NCBI GenBank assembly: GCA_043381765.1
Contig: JBHJMP010000338.1
Location: 1 to 21,720, forward strand
Direction: 5' to 3'
DNA length: 21,720 nucleotides
From: Collodictyon triciliatum
Lineage: Eukaryota > CRuMs
The position numbers and the translations under genes were made by a program. This document shows positions 9,526-19,651 of the stretch, piece by piece. Under the pieces are notes generated by a model that had not been told where the DNA came from, did no database searches, and saw nothing but the letters and a program-made list of their open reading frames with translations. How positions within the stretch are numbered: the stretch's first letter is position 1; each line of letters opens with the position of its first letter.

Positions 9526-10906
9526 CTAAGCTGTGCAGTACCCGCTCGGGACAGATTTGTTGGCGAGAATCATGGCAACGATGAGTCCGTAGAGCCCTTT
9601 TTGTTGGTGAATGGCATAGGGATATCCGGCATTAGGAAAAGCGGAGTCGCTTAGGTGACATTTTGGTCTGCTCTTTCTTGTTTTCGTCTGTATCCTTATC
9701 TTGCCGCAAGACTTTTTTTTTTTGGAAATAGATTTTGTATGGGTGCAGAAAAATATAGGGTGTGGGTATGTGATGAGGAACTTACCAAGGCATTCCGCAA
9801 AAATGAGCATCAGACACATCGAGATGAAGAGTCGGGGCTGCTGCCCAGTAGCACGCACACCAGCATCGCCAACAATACCTGTTTCATGCCGAAATATGCT
9901 ATGATTATCAAACCACTAATGCCATCCGAAAGAAGCCCTTTTTGAGGTTTTCAGGTGGCATTGCTCACCAATGGCGATTCCGGCACCCAAGCAGGAGAGA
10001 CCGCAGGCCAGCCCAGCAGCGAAGTGGTGGAACCCAAGGAAGGATGGATAATTTTCTGTTTTGACTACAGTGTTCTCGTTGAGTATAGTATTTCATCGTG
10101 TTGCTGGCCGTATATTATGTGATTTATCTATCATCAAATCCCACTAAAGAGCTTTTGTTTTATTACTACAGTGTACTCTTTTCATTAAACAAGGAAATTC
10201 TACGAAGGAATAAAGAGAAACTCCAGAGATATGCGCATGTGAATAAAGGAAGGGAAAGGCGCTTACTGGCTCCGTTGATGACCACGGAGACGACAACACC
10301 GTAAATGGCTAAAGCACCAGCAAGAATAACAGGCATGATACACTACAAAGTACAATCCAGTATAAAAAAAAATTGGATGCCGTAAGCACGGTACTATATA
10401 GTTATGCTTGGTAGTAATTAAAGAAAAAGATAGAGAGAGGCCTTAGAGATGGGATAAAGAAAGCGGCCCAGATTGTGGCGCAGTTAGATGGCACATGGGT
10501 CTTTGTCTCGCCTTACCTTCATCACCAAATCGGGGCGCAATACACCCATGGATGAGATTCCGACCCCACTCTTTGCTGTCCCGTAAGCAGCACCGAGGCC
10601 TTTGGGAAGCATGGGTTCAACCAGGGAAATAAATGGAAGATTGCATTGTGAGTACGAATAACTGCTGTTCGGGTTTAAAAATATATATTATACAAGCTTG
10701 GTCCACATGTGCCTCTGCCTTTCGAGACTGCTCATGTGTTCATACACGATGGTTGATAGAATGATGGATGCTACAGCCACACTTCAATGAGGACTGATTT
10801 TGCATGGCTTACATGAAAACACAAGAGAGGTGGTGACCCCCATGGTTCCAAAGAAGTATGCTGAAGGAGGGCACAGATCAGAGAGAAGGACGCCGAGCAT
10901 CGCCAT
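9526..10906 (-). CDS. ATP6V0C: V-type H+-ATPase 16-kDa proteolipid, subunit c
   Basis: Forms the proton-carrying c-ring of the V0 sector in vacuolar and other acidic membranes. Six minus-strand exons in order: 10906-10813, 10599-10517, 10342-10267, 10055-9969, 9878-9786, 9596-9526; 167 residues, against about 155-165 in the family. Four hydrophobic helices are present. Signature stretches include [35 protein letters not shown] and QQPRLF. The proton-binding Glu is present in helix 4 ([12 protein letters not shown]). The N-terminal start [13 protein letters not shown] is somewhat longer than usual; a second ATG at 10900 is possible. The C-terminus has an eleven-residue tail after ILA. For exon 4 a second acceptor (exon start 10064) would insert three residues in frame, and I cannot decide between them. 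Similarity to fungal and animal subunit c makes the identity certain; c versus the closely related c' is less so. Confidence 0.95.
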
Positions 10907-11947
10907 GACCGGGACGTTAACGAAGACGATTTGCTGCTTCTCAAAGAAAGGCGTAGATTTATGATGAGGCGAAAAAAAATAAAAGGAATTGAGAGACTTT
11001 ACGTCTTTATAAAACCCTTATACTTTGGTTGTATGGTTGTTTTTTCTTCTTTCCTATTGGGCTATTATTCCTTCTCTCCTGCACCCCTTTGTTTTGAGGA
11101 TATGAGTGGCTCTCAACTTCCTTCTACGAGACATGCGAACTGAGGGAGACTTCAGTTCTTGATTACGCAGATAGTTGTATTATTGAGGCTGTGCCTGTGT
11201 CCAGGTCCCAAAAAAAGAAATTATGTTACTCAGAGACGCTGACTCGGCAAAGAAAGGGGCGTGGAAAACCTCTTCGGCGTCGCGGTAGAGAAACTTTTTC
11301 CAGCATTTGGGGTTGTGAGGTAATCCTGACGGGAATGCAATGGGTCATATTTGTGCAGCCTGAATCAGAATTCGGAGTCGTTTGCAAGTTGTTTGCGGTT
11401 CAACAACAAGCAGCAGAGAAGCTGGAGAGGTAAGGACTTTGCTTGTGGATGGTTTGCCAAAGCTGTGATGTGTTCTGATTCATCCAAACTACTTGATCAG
11501 CATCTAGCAAATATGGAAATTATAATAATTCATCGACGTTGCGCGCATTAAGAGTCCAATATTGTTTTTATATTCTGTAGTGTAGTCCAATATATAATTT
11601 GTATATGATAAATGTATACTTTGCATCGATTTCTAATTAATTCATGATGTTTATTGTACATCAGGTTCTGTGTTGCTGTATGCTCAGTTACAGGTGTATT
11701 GCCGCCTTCTCGAGACAGATGGGCATCCGCCGAATGGAAGGTTGGTGATTCTGCACCAGAAGAGCAGCTCCTGCATTTGATGCAAATAAACCGCGACAAA
11801 ATGCTCTCCCAATATGCCGTGTGGGCATACGAGTGCGACACAAGTCGAAGCTGCTGGCCAGGCAAACGAAGACGCCAATACCATGACCCTTCGCTGCGCG
11901 GTCGAGAACCAACCTTCTCAACAACACACTTAACCTTTGCCCAGAAC
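10907..11947. other. Divergent intergenic region, V-ATPase c to selenoprotein H; unassigned frames
   Basis: About 1 kb between two divergent genes. On the minus strand TATAAA (11006-11011) lies 100 bases upstream of the V-ATPase ATG and could be its TATA box. On the plus strand a frame is open without an ATG from about 11098 to 11433. It includes a piece EFGVVCKLFAVQQQAAEKLE that looks helical and ends near a GTAAGG donor at 11430. Another open frame (11654-11947) runs in phase into the selenoprotein H start and contains LLHLMQINRDKMLSQY. I recognise neither. They could be exons of an unknown gene or 5' UTR. A pyrimidine-type acceptor (TTTGCCCAG) ends at 11944, so a 5' UTR intron before the selenoprotein H ATG is possible. 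Confidence 0.3.
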
Positions 11948-12955
11948 ATGCCACCACGCAAACGCAAGGCGGCCGAAAGCAGCGAACAAGAGACGAAGCC
12001 TGCATGTATGCGCCAAACGCTCCTTCTCTCTCTTTCTTTCTTCTTCTTCTTCCTTATTTCCCAGGAGAATCGCCACACAAGACGCCGCACAAACACACGC
12101 ATGAACAAAGAGATAAACAGACGGATCATAACTTCTCCCAGCCACCCGCGGTCGCGCCAGAACCGCCAAGCAGGCAAGTCCACCGCAAAGCGCAGAGCCA
12201 GCGGCAGCGCAGGAGACGGCTGAGTCGCCCTTGGAGCTTCTGATCGAGCACTGGTTTGTCTCGGCTCTTTTTGCCGCGTCCTCAAAGTGCTACCTTTTAG
12301 ACAGCTTGTTTTTGTTTTCTTCTGGGACGAGCTTCTAACAGCCGCCCTCTACCAGCACCAGCTGATCTGTGTTCAAGACTCGAGGCCGGAAGATCGCGGC
12401 GGCGATCGAGGTAAAAAGGACACCTGAACAACCTCGATTCAACAAAAAGGCCCGACCTCCTGTATCATCATTTTTTATTCTTTTCCTGTACATGATGAGC
12501 AAGTAAGTTGGCTCCATGGTGTAACGGTTAGCACTTCAGACTCTGAATCTGACAATCGCAGTTCAAATCTGCGTGGGGTCATTGGAAACCTTTTTTGCTC
12601 CACTTTCTTACCTCCGTCACACCTTTTTGGGTTTTGCACATCCCCCAGGCTCGCTTTGTGGGCGCTGTGTCGAGTCTTGTCAAAGGAAAGAAAGGCGCGT
12701 TCGAGATTTTCGCCACGCCTAAAGACAAAGAGAAGCAGCTTGTGTGGAGCGGTATGGCCTCTATTCTTTTATTTGCCTGCTTTATCTGCGCGAAGCGGGG
12801 CTTCCTTGTTTCGTGTTATATAGCACCCAAGGATTCACATCAACCAAACTCTCTATCACCATTTTTAACAAGGCGCCAGCAAAGGCCCGCCGAGAGCTTT
12901 GAAGTTTCCGGAGGAGTCGGCCATTGTTGAGGCTGTTGAAAAGCTGATGAGCTAG
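11948..12955 (+). CDS. SELENOH: Selenoprotein H homologue with in-frame UGA (selenocysteine)
   Basis: Thioredoxin-fold nuclear redox protein of the Rdx (SelW/SelT/SelH) family. Five exons: 11948-12005, 12142-12253, 12356-12410, 12649-12751, 12873-12955; 137 codons with a TAG end, 136 residues against about 122 in human. The N-terminus MPPRKRKAAESS matches the basic, nuclear-targeting start of animal SelH. An Ala/Pro/Gln-rich linker follows. The first strand LLIEHC leads into the CxxU redox motif C-T-S-U, with Cys57 split across the 12253/12356 junction and TGA at 12363-12365 as residue 60. Later blocks match the family: KGKKGAFEIFATP, LVWSG, then KGPPRALKFPEES and a C-terminal helix EAVEKLM. 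Phases agree at every junction. The intron 12411-12648 contains a tRNA-Gln gene. A GTAATC right after the TAG could start a 3' UTR intron (12956-13152). A SECIS hairpin lies at 13251. I reject a pseudogene: all other codons are open and conserved. Confidence 0.93.
12510..12581 (+). tRNA. tRNA-Gln (anticodon CTG), inside a selenoprotein H intron
   Basis: A 72-nt cloverleaf. The acceptor GGCTCCA pairs with TGGGGTC, with G-T pairs at two positions, and discriminator A. The D arm is GTGTAACGGTTAGCAC. The anticodon stem TCAGA/TCTGA has loop CTCTGAA, giving anticodon CTG at 12543-12545. The T stem CGCAG/CTGCG is perfect around TTCAAAT. A T6 run at 12591-12596 is the likely Pol III terminator. It lies in the same orientation as its host gene. 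Confidence 0.96.
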
Positions 12956-13250
12956 GTAATCTTGCCTATTCGCACGAAAAATATACAGGATTATAAGAAC
13001 AACGCAATAAACCCACACCCTTCATTCATTCGTATGAAATTCGCTTCCCCCATTTTCACCTACTTTCCTGGCTTTCCTTTGTATAGCATCAGCAAACTCT
13101 CGATGTTGCTATGGCACATTACATTCGTTTTCTTTTTAACATTACTTTCCAGACTAGTGGAGCGCAAGGGGAGCCGACCTGCACTGAAGGATGCCTGAGT
13201 AGATGGCGTGTTCTGTCGTAAGAAGCGGGTGCGATGCGTGCAAACTCCCG

Positions 13251-13301
13251 ATGAAAGATATCTCTGGAAACCAAAGACAGCTTTGGAAGAGACTATCTTG
13301 A
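13251..13301 (+). promoter_or_regulatory. SECIS element (form II) of the selenoprotein H mRNA
   Basis: Stem-loop that would recruit SBP2 and the Sec-specific elongation factor so that UGA is read as selenocysteine. The 5' strand starts with ATGA (13251-13254), facing TGA at 13299-13301, which gives the non-canonical G.A quartet. Above it is an 11-bp helix: AAGATA pairs with TATCTT and TCTCT pairs with AGAGA, with C13293 bulged. An internal loop GGAAA/A follows with the unpaired adenines at 13268-13270. A 6-bp mini-stem CCAAAG/CTTTGG with loop ACAG caps it. Helix I below the quartet is weak. It lies 296 bases after the stop codon, or about 98 if the 12956-13152 stretch is spliced out. Confidence 0.88.
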
Positions 13302-13785
13302 AGTGGACACAAGTACCAAGTCTTGTGGAAGAGGGAGGCAGCTTTTGTAGGGGGTGGCCTTTGCATGGTCATGAACCGAGAACCCTGGTTCGATCTCGCA
13401 ATCACCACACCCAACAAAGTCTGGGCTCTTTTCGTCCCTGCACGAATCGCGTCTGCTCGTACGAAAAGCTTCCCGCATGATTGACTCCGCCACTCAATCG
13501 AATGGGTTGCCGAACACAACATCCTCCATCCTGTCACGCACGAGGCTCCGGTCCGGCTGCGCCCTAGATCCCTCGCGTTGTAGTCCCGTGTTTGTCAAGC
13601 CCACGGATGGAATAGTATCCATGATGGAAAGCAGCATTGTGGAGCATGGCAAAATAAACAAAAACAAAAAGAATTGAGCACAAGAAAAGAAAAAGAGAGG
13701 AAAAGAGAATAAAAGAAAAGAAAAGAAAAGAAAAGAAAAGAAAAGAAAAGAAAAGAAAAGAAAAGAAAAGAAAAGAAAAGAAAAG

Positions 13786-13816
<31 letters not shown>

Positions 13817-14016
13817 GAAAATGAATAATAGAAAAATGAAGAAAATGAAATTCAAAGGGAAGGAAAAGAAAAAAGAGAAAAGAAAACAAAAACAAAAACA
13901 AAAACAAAACCTGATCGCAAGTCGCTTCAAAGCACCCGCCAACAAAGCCGTCCCACCCTGACAAATCCTCACTTCATCCCTGCGCGAACGCTAAAGAAGC
14001 AAGCAGAGTCACAATC
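13302..14016. other. Intergenic region, selenoprotein H 3' side to Kelch-BTB start
   Basis: No gene recognised. The first part may be the rest of the selenoprotein H 3' UTR. A tRNA-like patch near 13355-13430 does not fold. An AATAAA occurs at about 13653. An A-rich repeat block fills 13650-13910, and the last 100 bases are the presumed leader of the Kelch-BTB gene. Confidence 0.6.
13680..13910. repeat. AAAAG pentanucleotide array with A-rich flanks
   Basis: About twenty head-to-tail AAAAG copies between 13707 and 13810, then degenerate GAAAAA units. A second short array of AAAAAC units follows at about 13885-13908. The sense strand is almost pure purine. It lies just over 100 bases upstream of the Kelch-BTB ATG. 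Phenylalanine-rich minus-strand frames here are artefacts. Confidence 0.9.
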
Positions 14017-17000
14017 ATGGCCTCAGCCTCGTCGTCCGCCTCCTCCTCGCCGCTCTTGTCTCTGCCTTCGTCTTCTTCATCCAGCCCCGAAGTCACAACT
14101 TGCCCGGTCGTTTCCCACCCATTAGCTCTCAGCCTCGCAGAGCTGAACGACACAGGCGATCAGCCTCTCGATGAAGTCACCCACGAGATTCTCCAAACCG
14201 CAAACAAGGTCGGCGGGAGTCAGACTCACGCAGCTAGACTCCGCCCCGAAAGCCGCCCAAACAAAAGGCGTTCCTTAGAGAACACGCCAGCAATGATGAA
14301 AAGAGGGGATACGGCCGAGTCGGCAAAGGAAGAGTTCTCTGCTATGTCGCCGTTGCCGTCGCCGTCGCCGTCGCCTGCGCGTGTGTGTGCCCGCGATTCT
14401 TTGTGTAAAGGACAAAAGGTCATCGCAATGCCGACGCACGGGAAATGGCACAGCATGAGCATCTCTGCTCGGGTTCTTCACTCGACCTGCTCGGACGGGA
14501 AGCGGATTTACTTGTTTGGTGGGGTCTTGAACTGTCCTTCGAGCCAGCTTGGTGCATATCACCCTCGCATGGTCGGATCCGATGTAACAAACTCGTCCCT
14601 TCTGAATGTATATGCATATACTCCCAGACAGAGCGATGGTTAGTGAGACTCTTTCATCGATCCCTAAGATAATCATAATTAACAATGATATTTTTTTCCT
14701 GTCTATTTTATTCATTCGTCGTCGTGCTAGTGCCCTTCACGATGAATTTTTTTACTCAATATATCTGCGTGTGTGGTTCTGTGAAGTAAATGCTCGCATG
14801 ATTTTGCATTTTAATCATTTTAATCAACTAGCTGATGTATTAGGGCAAGGCGGTTGGGAGGAACTGAAATCAAATTCTCTGTCCAGACCAGGTTTCAGAA
14901 AGTTTCATCAGATGGTCTACCATGATGGGAAAATATATATTTTCGGAGGCACAAACCAAGAAAACAGAGTGAGCAGCAAAGTTTATGTTTTTAATATAGG
15001 TAAAGAGATACATGACGTGTAAACACTACAAAATTCAGATTCATTCACATCCATACGAAAAAAAAATGCACTCTTCTTTTGTTTTCGTAGTGCACATCTA
15101 AAAACAGAGACTGATGAAGGGGGTTGAGATGAAGGGTTACAACTATTTCAATACATAGATGAAGAATCGTGGGGAGTGTGTCATGTTACTGGTGGGACTC
15201 CTCCAAAATGTATTTCACACATAGCTGCCATCGCAAACGACTCGCTTTTTGTATTTGGTGGACATAGAAACATAGATAGCCAGTTGGCATCTGCTTCAGA
15301 AATGCCGCATTCAAATTCGCTGGATTGTTACCACTTGGGTCGGTATTGTTTTCTAAATCTTAATTATTATGTTATCTCTTACTCTTCATGAGTTTTTTTT
15401 AAAAAAACAAGAAAAAACAAGAAAAAACAAGAAAAAACAAGAAAAAACAAGAAAAAACAAGAAAAAACAAGAAAAAACAAGAAAAAACAGAAAAAACAAA
15501 AACGAGACCTTTACCCAATTTAGTCTCCGTGTTGAAATGTAATTGAAATAAAAAAAACAGAGCAAAAATAATAGCAAATATAAAGCATCCAGTCACGAAA
15601 CATTTTATTACAGCAAGCGGCAAATGGACAGCTGTTTCCCAATCAGGAGATATTCCACAACCATCCATAGGCTCTACTCTGGTCTCAGTAGAAGACAAAC
15701 TGTACCTTTACGGTGGATACAGTTCAGATGTCAGAGGAAAAGTGGTCCAGAAGAATTTGTATGAGTTCAATCCAGGTAATATACATATATATATCTAAGT
15801 TATCCATATATTTTCTGTGGGTAATCAGTGTTAACTTGCCGTTCAGCTACGTCATCATGGAAGGAGCTTTCTCCAAGCGGGACAAAACCTGGTCCGCGCT
15901 GTGGTCACAAATGTGCCGTGGGCTTAGGTGGGTTTTACATAACAGGGGGCGAGTCGAAAATCCCTTTAGGTGGCCCAATTGAAAGAGATATACACTTCTA
16001 CAATATAGGTATTTCATAGCATAATTTACTCAAAAGGAAAGAATAGAATCATAATGATAGAATATTATCAATTCGGGACTATTTCTTTTCTTTAAGATAC
16101 TATTGGTATTATTTTCAAAAAACATAAATAAAATAGCTTTTAGAAACCTATCAACTTGCATAAATCAACAGAAATGATAAAGCTAAATTATAATAACAAG
16201 AAAGATAGGTAGTGTATGGACTTTATGCCGCTGGAAAATCAATCACAATCATAATTCGCATCATAGGTAGAAACGAGTGGATTCGTGTATCGCACACTAA
16301 TGAACAGCCCAACATAATGTCAGATAAAGTGAGCCTTTTTATTTTTACTATTTTTTTTTTATTTTTTTCTGTTCAAAATTGGTGCAGTTCTCTTTTTTCT
16401 TGTGCATTTTTTAATTTTGGAGCTCAACTATCACAGTTTTATACCTTCGAGTACCTGAAAGGGATTCTGTACTTTATGGGTGGAAGTAAAGAAGGAGTTA
16501 CCTATGATGCAAAGGATATAATGGCAATGAGGTTAGTTGGGGTGTGACATATTCTCTATTTGTTCTATTGTAAGTTTCCGTGTTTTTGTTCCTCCTCTTC
16601 TATCACATATATTGTGTACATAGATTTAGGGGGAAAATGAGCATACGTATGAACACTAAGAACATATTGTAACTACTATTTCATCAGCTGTTTTTCGCTA
16701 CAAAGTATCTCCGAGTTACGAAGGACTTCCAATACACTACAGGACTTGGAAGCAATTATAAATCAAAAGGAGTTTAGGTGTTTACACAAAATCACCAATT
16801 CCAAATTGATGAAGACTGAGCATCCGACAGAAACCCTCTTTTAAATTTTGAAGTCGCTATTGCCTCTTGTTTTTCTACGAAGCAATGTAAATTTACTGAA
16901 TCTTTCTCATCGTGTAGTGACCTGGTGCTGCTAGTTGATGAAAAGGAGCTGTGGTGCCACCGAGCAGTTTTATGTTGCAGATCGGCCTATTTTCGAAGCA

Positions 17001-18143
17001 GAATACAAAAAATAGAGGGAGCAGAATTCCCATATCGTTTAAGAATCGAGCAGGTGACGGTTATGTATTTCACATTATTGGTGAATTTTTTTTTGTTTTT
17101 ATAAAATAAAAGGACTTTACTTTTCAAAAACAACAAGAAATCATATATCCTTTTCCCTAATGCAACGAGCGCCATGCGATACAAATGCATATCTTGGGCA
17201 TGGTGAACTTGATAATATCTTGTTAATAATTGCCACCATTTTCAGGAATCTTTTGAGTCGGTGTTCAACTTTGTAAGATTTGTATACTCTGGTGTAATAC
17301 CCTTGATGAATGAGCTAGAAGAAGTCATATCCTTATTAGAACTGGCCATCAAGTATGAATCACTAACCAACCCATACTATCCCTGCTTCAGAAACAATAA
17401 ATAATATTTTGCATAATCGCATATTTGATAGTATGCCTTCTTGCATATATATATCATCCGTTTCTTTTCAATATAAGTTTGTCAATCATGATTACACGCG
17501 TGTTTTTCTTATTATTTTGATTGGTTCATATGCAAATATGTTTGACACTATCGTAGATTCCACGAGCCTGTCATGGCATCGCAGTGTGAAGAACTTCTTG
17601 TGCGCTGCATCAACGCTGAGAGCGCTGTCAACCTACTTATTGTAATACTTTATCATTTTCATTTTTTTTCGAGGCTTCAACACAACTACAGACTATTATT
17701 TTATTTTTTTTCGTTTTCCTCACCTAACAAAGTATGTAAAGTAAGCTATGCACTCGAAGGTTTCTTTCTTTGTCACCCGCTGTTTTTTTGCTCCATTCAG
17801 ATATCCAAGAAACTGGGCCGACAAATCCTGAAATCAGCTTCGTTGCAGTTTATCACGGGCCATTATACAACTATAAGCTCAACCGCCGAATTCCGCTTGC
17901 TGGTGAAAGAGCCTGAGTTGTTATTGGAGGTAGCAAAATGTCCTGGTCTTTGCATACACGACTTTTTTTTCTTTGTTGTTCTCATTGTATTTGATTAAAA
18001 TATGCATGAGCGATTATTTCATACTCTCCGACATATTAAATTTTATTTTAATTCAATTGTTGTTGGATTCAAAGGTGTGCACATCAATTGGAGTTCATCT
18101 GGATGCCAATGAGCATAAGAAACGGCGCAAGTCTTTGTCATAG
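14017..18143 (+). CDS. Kelch-repeat BTB/BACK-domain protein (LZTR1-like order)
   Basis: Likely a substrate-binding adaptor for a CUL3 ubiquitin ligase. Thirteen exons: 14017-14638, 14832-14999, 15159-15338, 15614-15775, 15847-16008, 16267-16328, 16437-16531, 16688-16777, 16918-17053, 17246-17352, 17557-17641, 17801-17929, 18075-18143; 688 residues with consistent phases. The N-terminus (1 to about 140) is Ser/Pro-rich, including an (SP)n run coded by a GTCGCC repeat. Six Kelch repeats follow (about 140-483), each with a G-G pair and distal W: IYLFGG, IYIFGG, LFVFGG, LYLYGG, FYITGG, LYFMGG. Several junctions fall at the same place in successive repeats (a Gly or Ala codon, phase 1), as expected from repeat duplication. 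A BTB domain starts near 510 (EFSDLVLLVDEKELWCHRAVL) and runs to about 600, then a helical BACK-like part and a basic tail KKRRKSLS. Kelch before BTB is the LZTR1 order rather than the KLHL order; only one BTB is seen. Confidence 0.93.
15401..15490. repeat. 10-bp A-rich tandem array in a Kelch-BTB intron
   Basis: About nine copies of GAAAAAACAA in the 15339-15613 intron, directly after a T8 run. The sense strand is A-rich, the opposite of the T-rich arrays in NADSYN1. Confidence 0.92.
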
Positions 18144-18640
18144 AGCGATATATGGTCCGATTTGATGTCCTTTACGTATCTATATCTTACCTGATTTCTT
18201 CCATAATTAACGAAGAAGAAAAAAGAACACGTGACAATTCAAAATTGAAAGGAAACATTATCGTATCGTACTTACTGTTTAGATTTTCTTGACAATGACG
18301 ATGAGAAACTTCAAAAATAAAATTAAAATCACTGTACTTCGTTTTCGCTAAGATGGCTTTTTTTTCTTCATGGAGCATACCATTTTCATGAAATCGGTTG
18401 AGTTTAATAATTTTTTCATTTATTTTCCATTTAGATACAAAAAAAAACGACGTTTACTATGCTAATAAAGTTTAACCATGATAGCAAAGCCCAGTCGTAA
18501 AACCAATCACTTTCCTATTTTCGTAAAAATCAAATCAAATCATCATCATCACACAATCAAAAGAGACATAGCTATTTCATTCGGCTCACCCACGCAACCG
18601 CCTCAATCAGGCATCCATCGCAACCACTTTTATAAAAACA
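18144..18640. other. Convergent intergenic region, no gene seen
   Basis: AT-rich sequence between the Kelch-BTB stop codon and the end of the minus-strand coiled-coil gene. AATAAA motifs on the plus strand at 18316-18321 and 18464-18469 could end the Kelch-BTB transcript. TTTATT at 18419-18424 gives an AATAAA on the minus strand for the other gene. Nothing else is supportable. Confidence 0.6.
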
Positions 18641-19333
18641 TCACTTGTGCGGCGGCGGACTGTGCAAGGTTTTCGAAATCCACGTTGTGATGGACGCGGA
18701 AATCGATTGTGAAAAGGAAACAACCGAGTCGACCATTTGACTCCACACAGCTTTTGTCTCGATTGCTTGGATTTGTGTCTGCTGGAAGCGCAAGGATTCC
18801 TCCAAAGCCCGCATGCGAGCCTCTAACTCTTTCAGGCGAGCATCATGAGCAGCCTCGCTAAAGGAGCCGGCCGGGTTTTCTCCCTGCGTCCTCTCTGCCT
18901 CAGTGAGCGACTTGTGCTGCAACAGAAGCTGTTGGTACTCGAGAAGCTGTGTCTCGACGTCCTTGCCCATGAAGATGATTGGCTGGTCGGAAGTCTCGCC
19001 TCTGCGCTGCATCTCGCGCTGTGTCGTTCATTTGCAGGAGTGTGCGAATTATCACTTTACTGAAACCCATTCGGGTGAAGAGAAAACACAGTGCCGCTTC
19101 AAGTGGGACGGCGTTTGTGTGTCATGGCACAGAGAAGAAGAGGAAAGAGAGGAATGGCAGAGAGAAAGTCGAATGAGCAGAACCTGCTTCCACTTCTTGC
19201 CTTCGTGGGTCGCTATCACAACAAAAGCAGGAGGGATCAGCGCAAGGATCATGTGGACAACGTGGAAGTGCAGCGTGATTTTCCTCTCGGGTGGTGGCGT
19301 GCGAAAAAGCGCCTGGAAGGCAGACTGCACCAT
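18641..19333 (-). CDS. Small membrane-segment plus coiled-coil protein, unrecognised
   Basis: Best model has two minus-strand exons, 19333-19184 (50 codons) and 19018-18641, joined in phase 0, giving 175 residues and a TGA stop. Exon 1 has a hydrophobic segment VVHMILALIPPAFVVIA at about 25-41, followed by a basic HEGKKWKQ; the donor is CAG-GTTCTG. Exon 2 is charged and heptad-like, with ETQLLEYQQLLLQHKSL and then LKELEARMRALEESL, followed by an amphipathic helix ending near SISASITTWISKTL. The acceptor ACACAG (19019-19020) has a poor pyrimidine tract, so exon 2 could instead start its own gene at the ATG 19012. The order single membrane anchor, basic loop, coiled coil suggests an anchored organelle protein, but I recognise no family. 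A CTTTTT array lies just upstream of the start. Confidence 0.5.
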
Positions 19334-19344
19334 TCGAATATGGG

Positions 19345-19386
19345 TTTTCTTTTTCTTTTTCTTTTTCTTTTTCTTTTTCTTTTTCT
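19345..19386. repeat. CTTTTT hexanucleotide array
   Basis: Seven copies of CTTTTT, 12 bases upstream (minus sense) of the ATG of the coiled-coil gene. Polylysine frames on the minus strand and Phe/Leu frames on the plus strand come from it. Confidence 0.93.
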
Positions 19387-19651
19387 TATGGTGACCAAAC
19401 AAAAGCGAAAGTCTAAAAACAAACCCAGGATGGCATGGCGAGATCTTGTCCTTGAGCTTGTTCTTTTTGTTTCCTTGTTCGTGTCCTGAGGTCTGTAAGC
19501 TTTGTTCTACTATTTTTTGGCAGGGGTTTTTTGATTGATGGACTATGATTAAAAAGTGCGACTGAAAACAAACTCTTCAAAGACGAAGACTGCTTTGTCC
19601 GCCTTCAGGGGCCAGCAATGACCTGTTCTCTCTTTCGCAAACCGTAGTAAT

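Noticed and set aside
10476-10625. A-box-like TGGCGCAGTTAGATGG followed by GGGTTCAACC
   Set aside because: The T stem does not pair, and the spacing spans a V-ATPase c exon on the other strand.
11654-12223. 189-codon plus-strand frame as a single-exon gene
   Set aside because: It overlaps the first SelH exon in phase but then reads through the intron 12006-12141; the homologous part is only the spliced SelH.
12363-12365. In-frame TGA as evidence of a pseudogene or a reassigned genetic code
   Set aside because: The codon sits exactly at the Sec position of SelH with a SECIS downstream. TGA ends the LRR and coiled-coil genes, so it is not a general sense codon.
13030-13080. ATGA at about 13034 as an alternative SECIS core
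   Set aside because: The flanking bases show no complementary strand, unlike the 11-bp helix at 13251.
13350-13430. tRNA-like patch with a GGTTCGATCTC box
   Set aside because: A D-stem can be drawn, but the acceptor and T stems do not pair and the anticodon loop would have nine bases.
13494-13972. Phenylalanine-rich minus-strand frames
   Set aside because: They are translations of the AAAAG pentanucleotide array.
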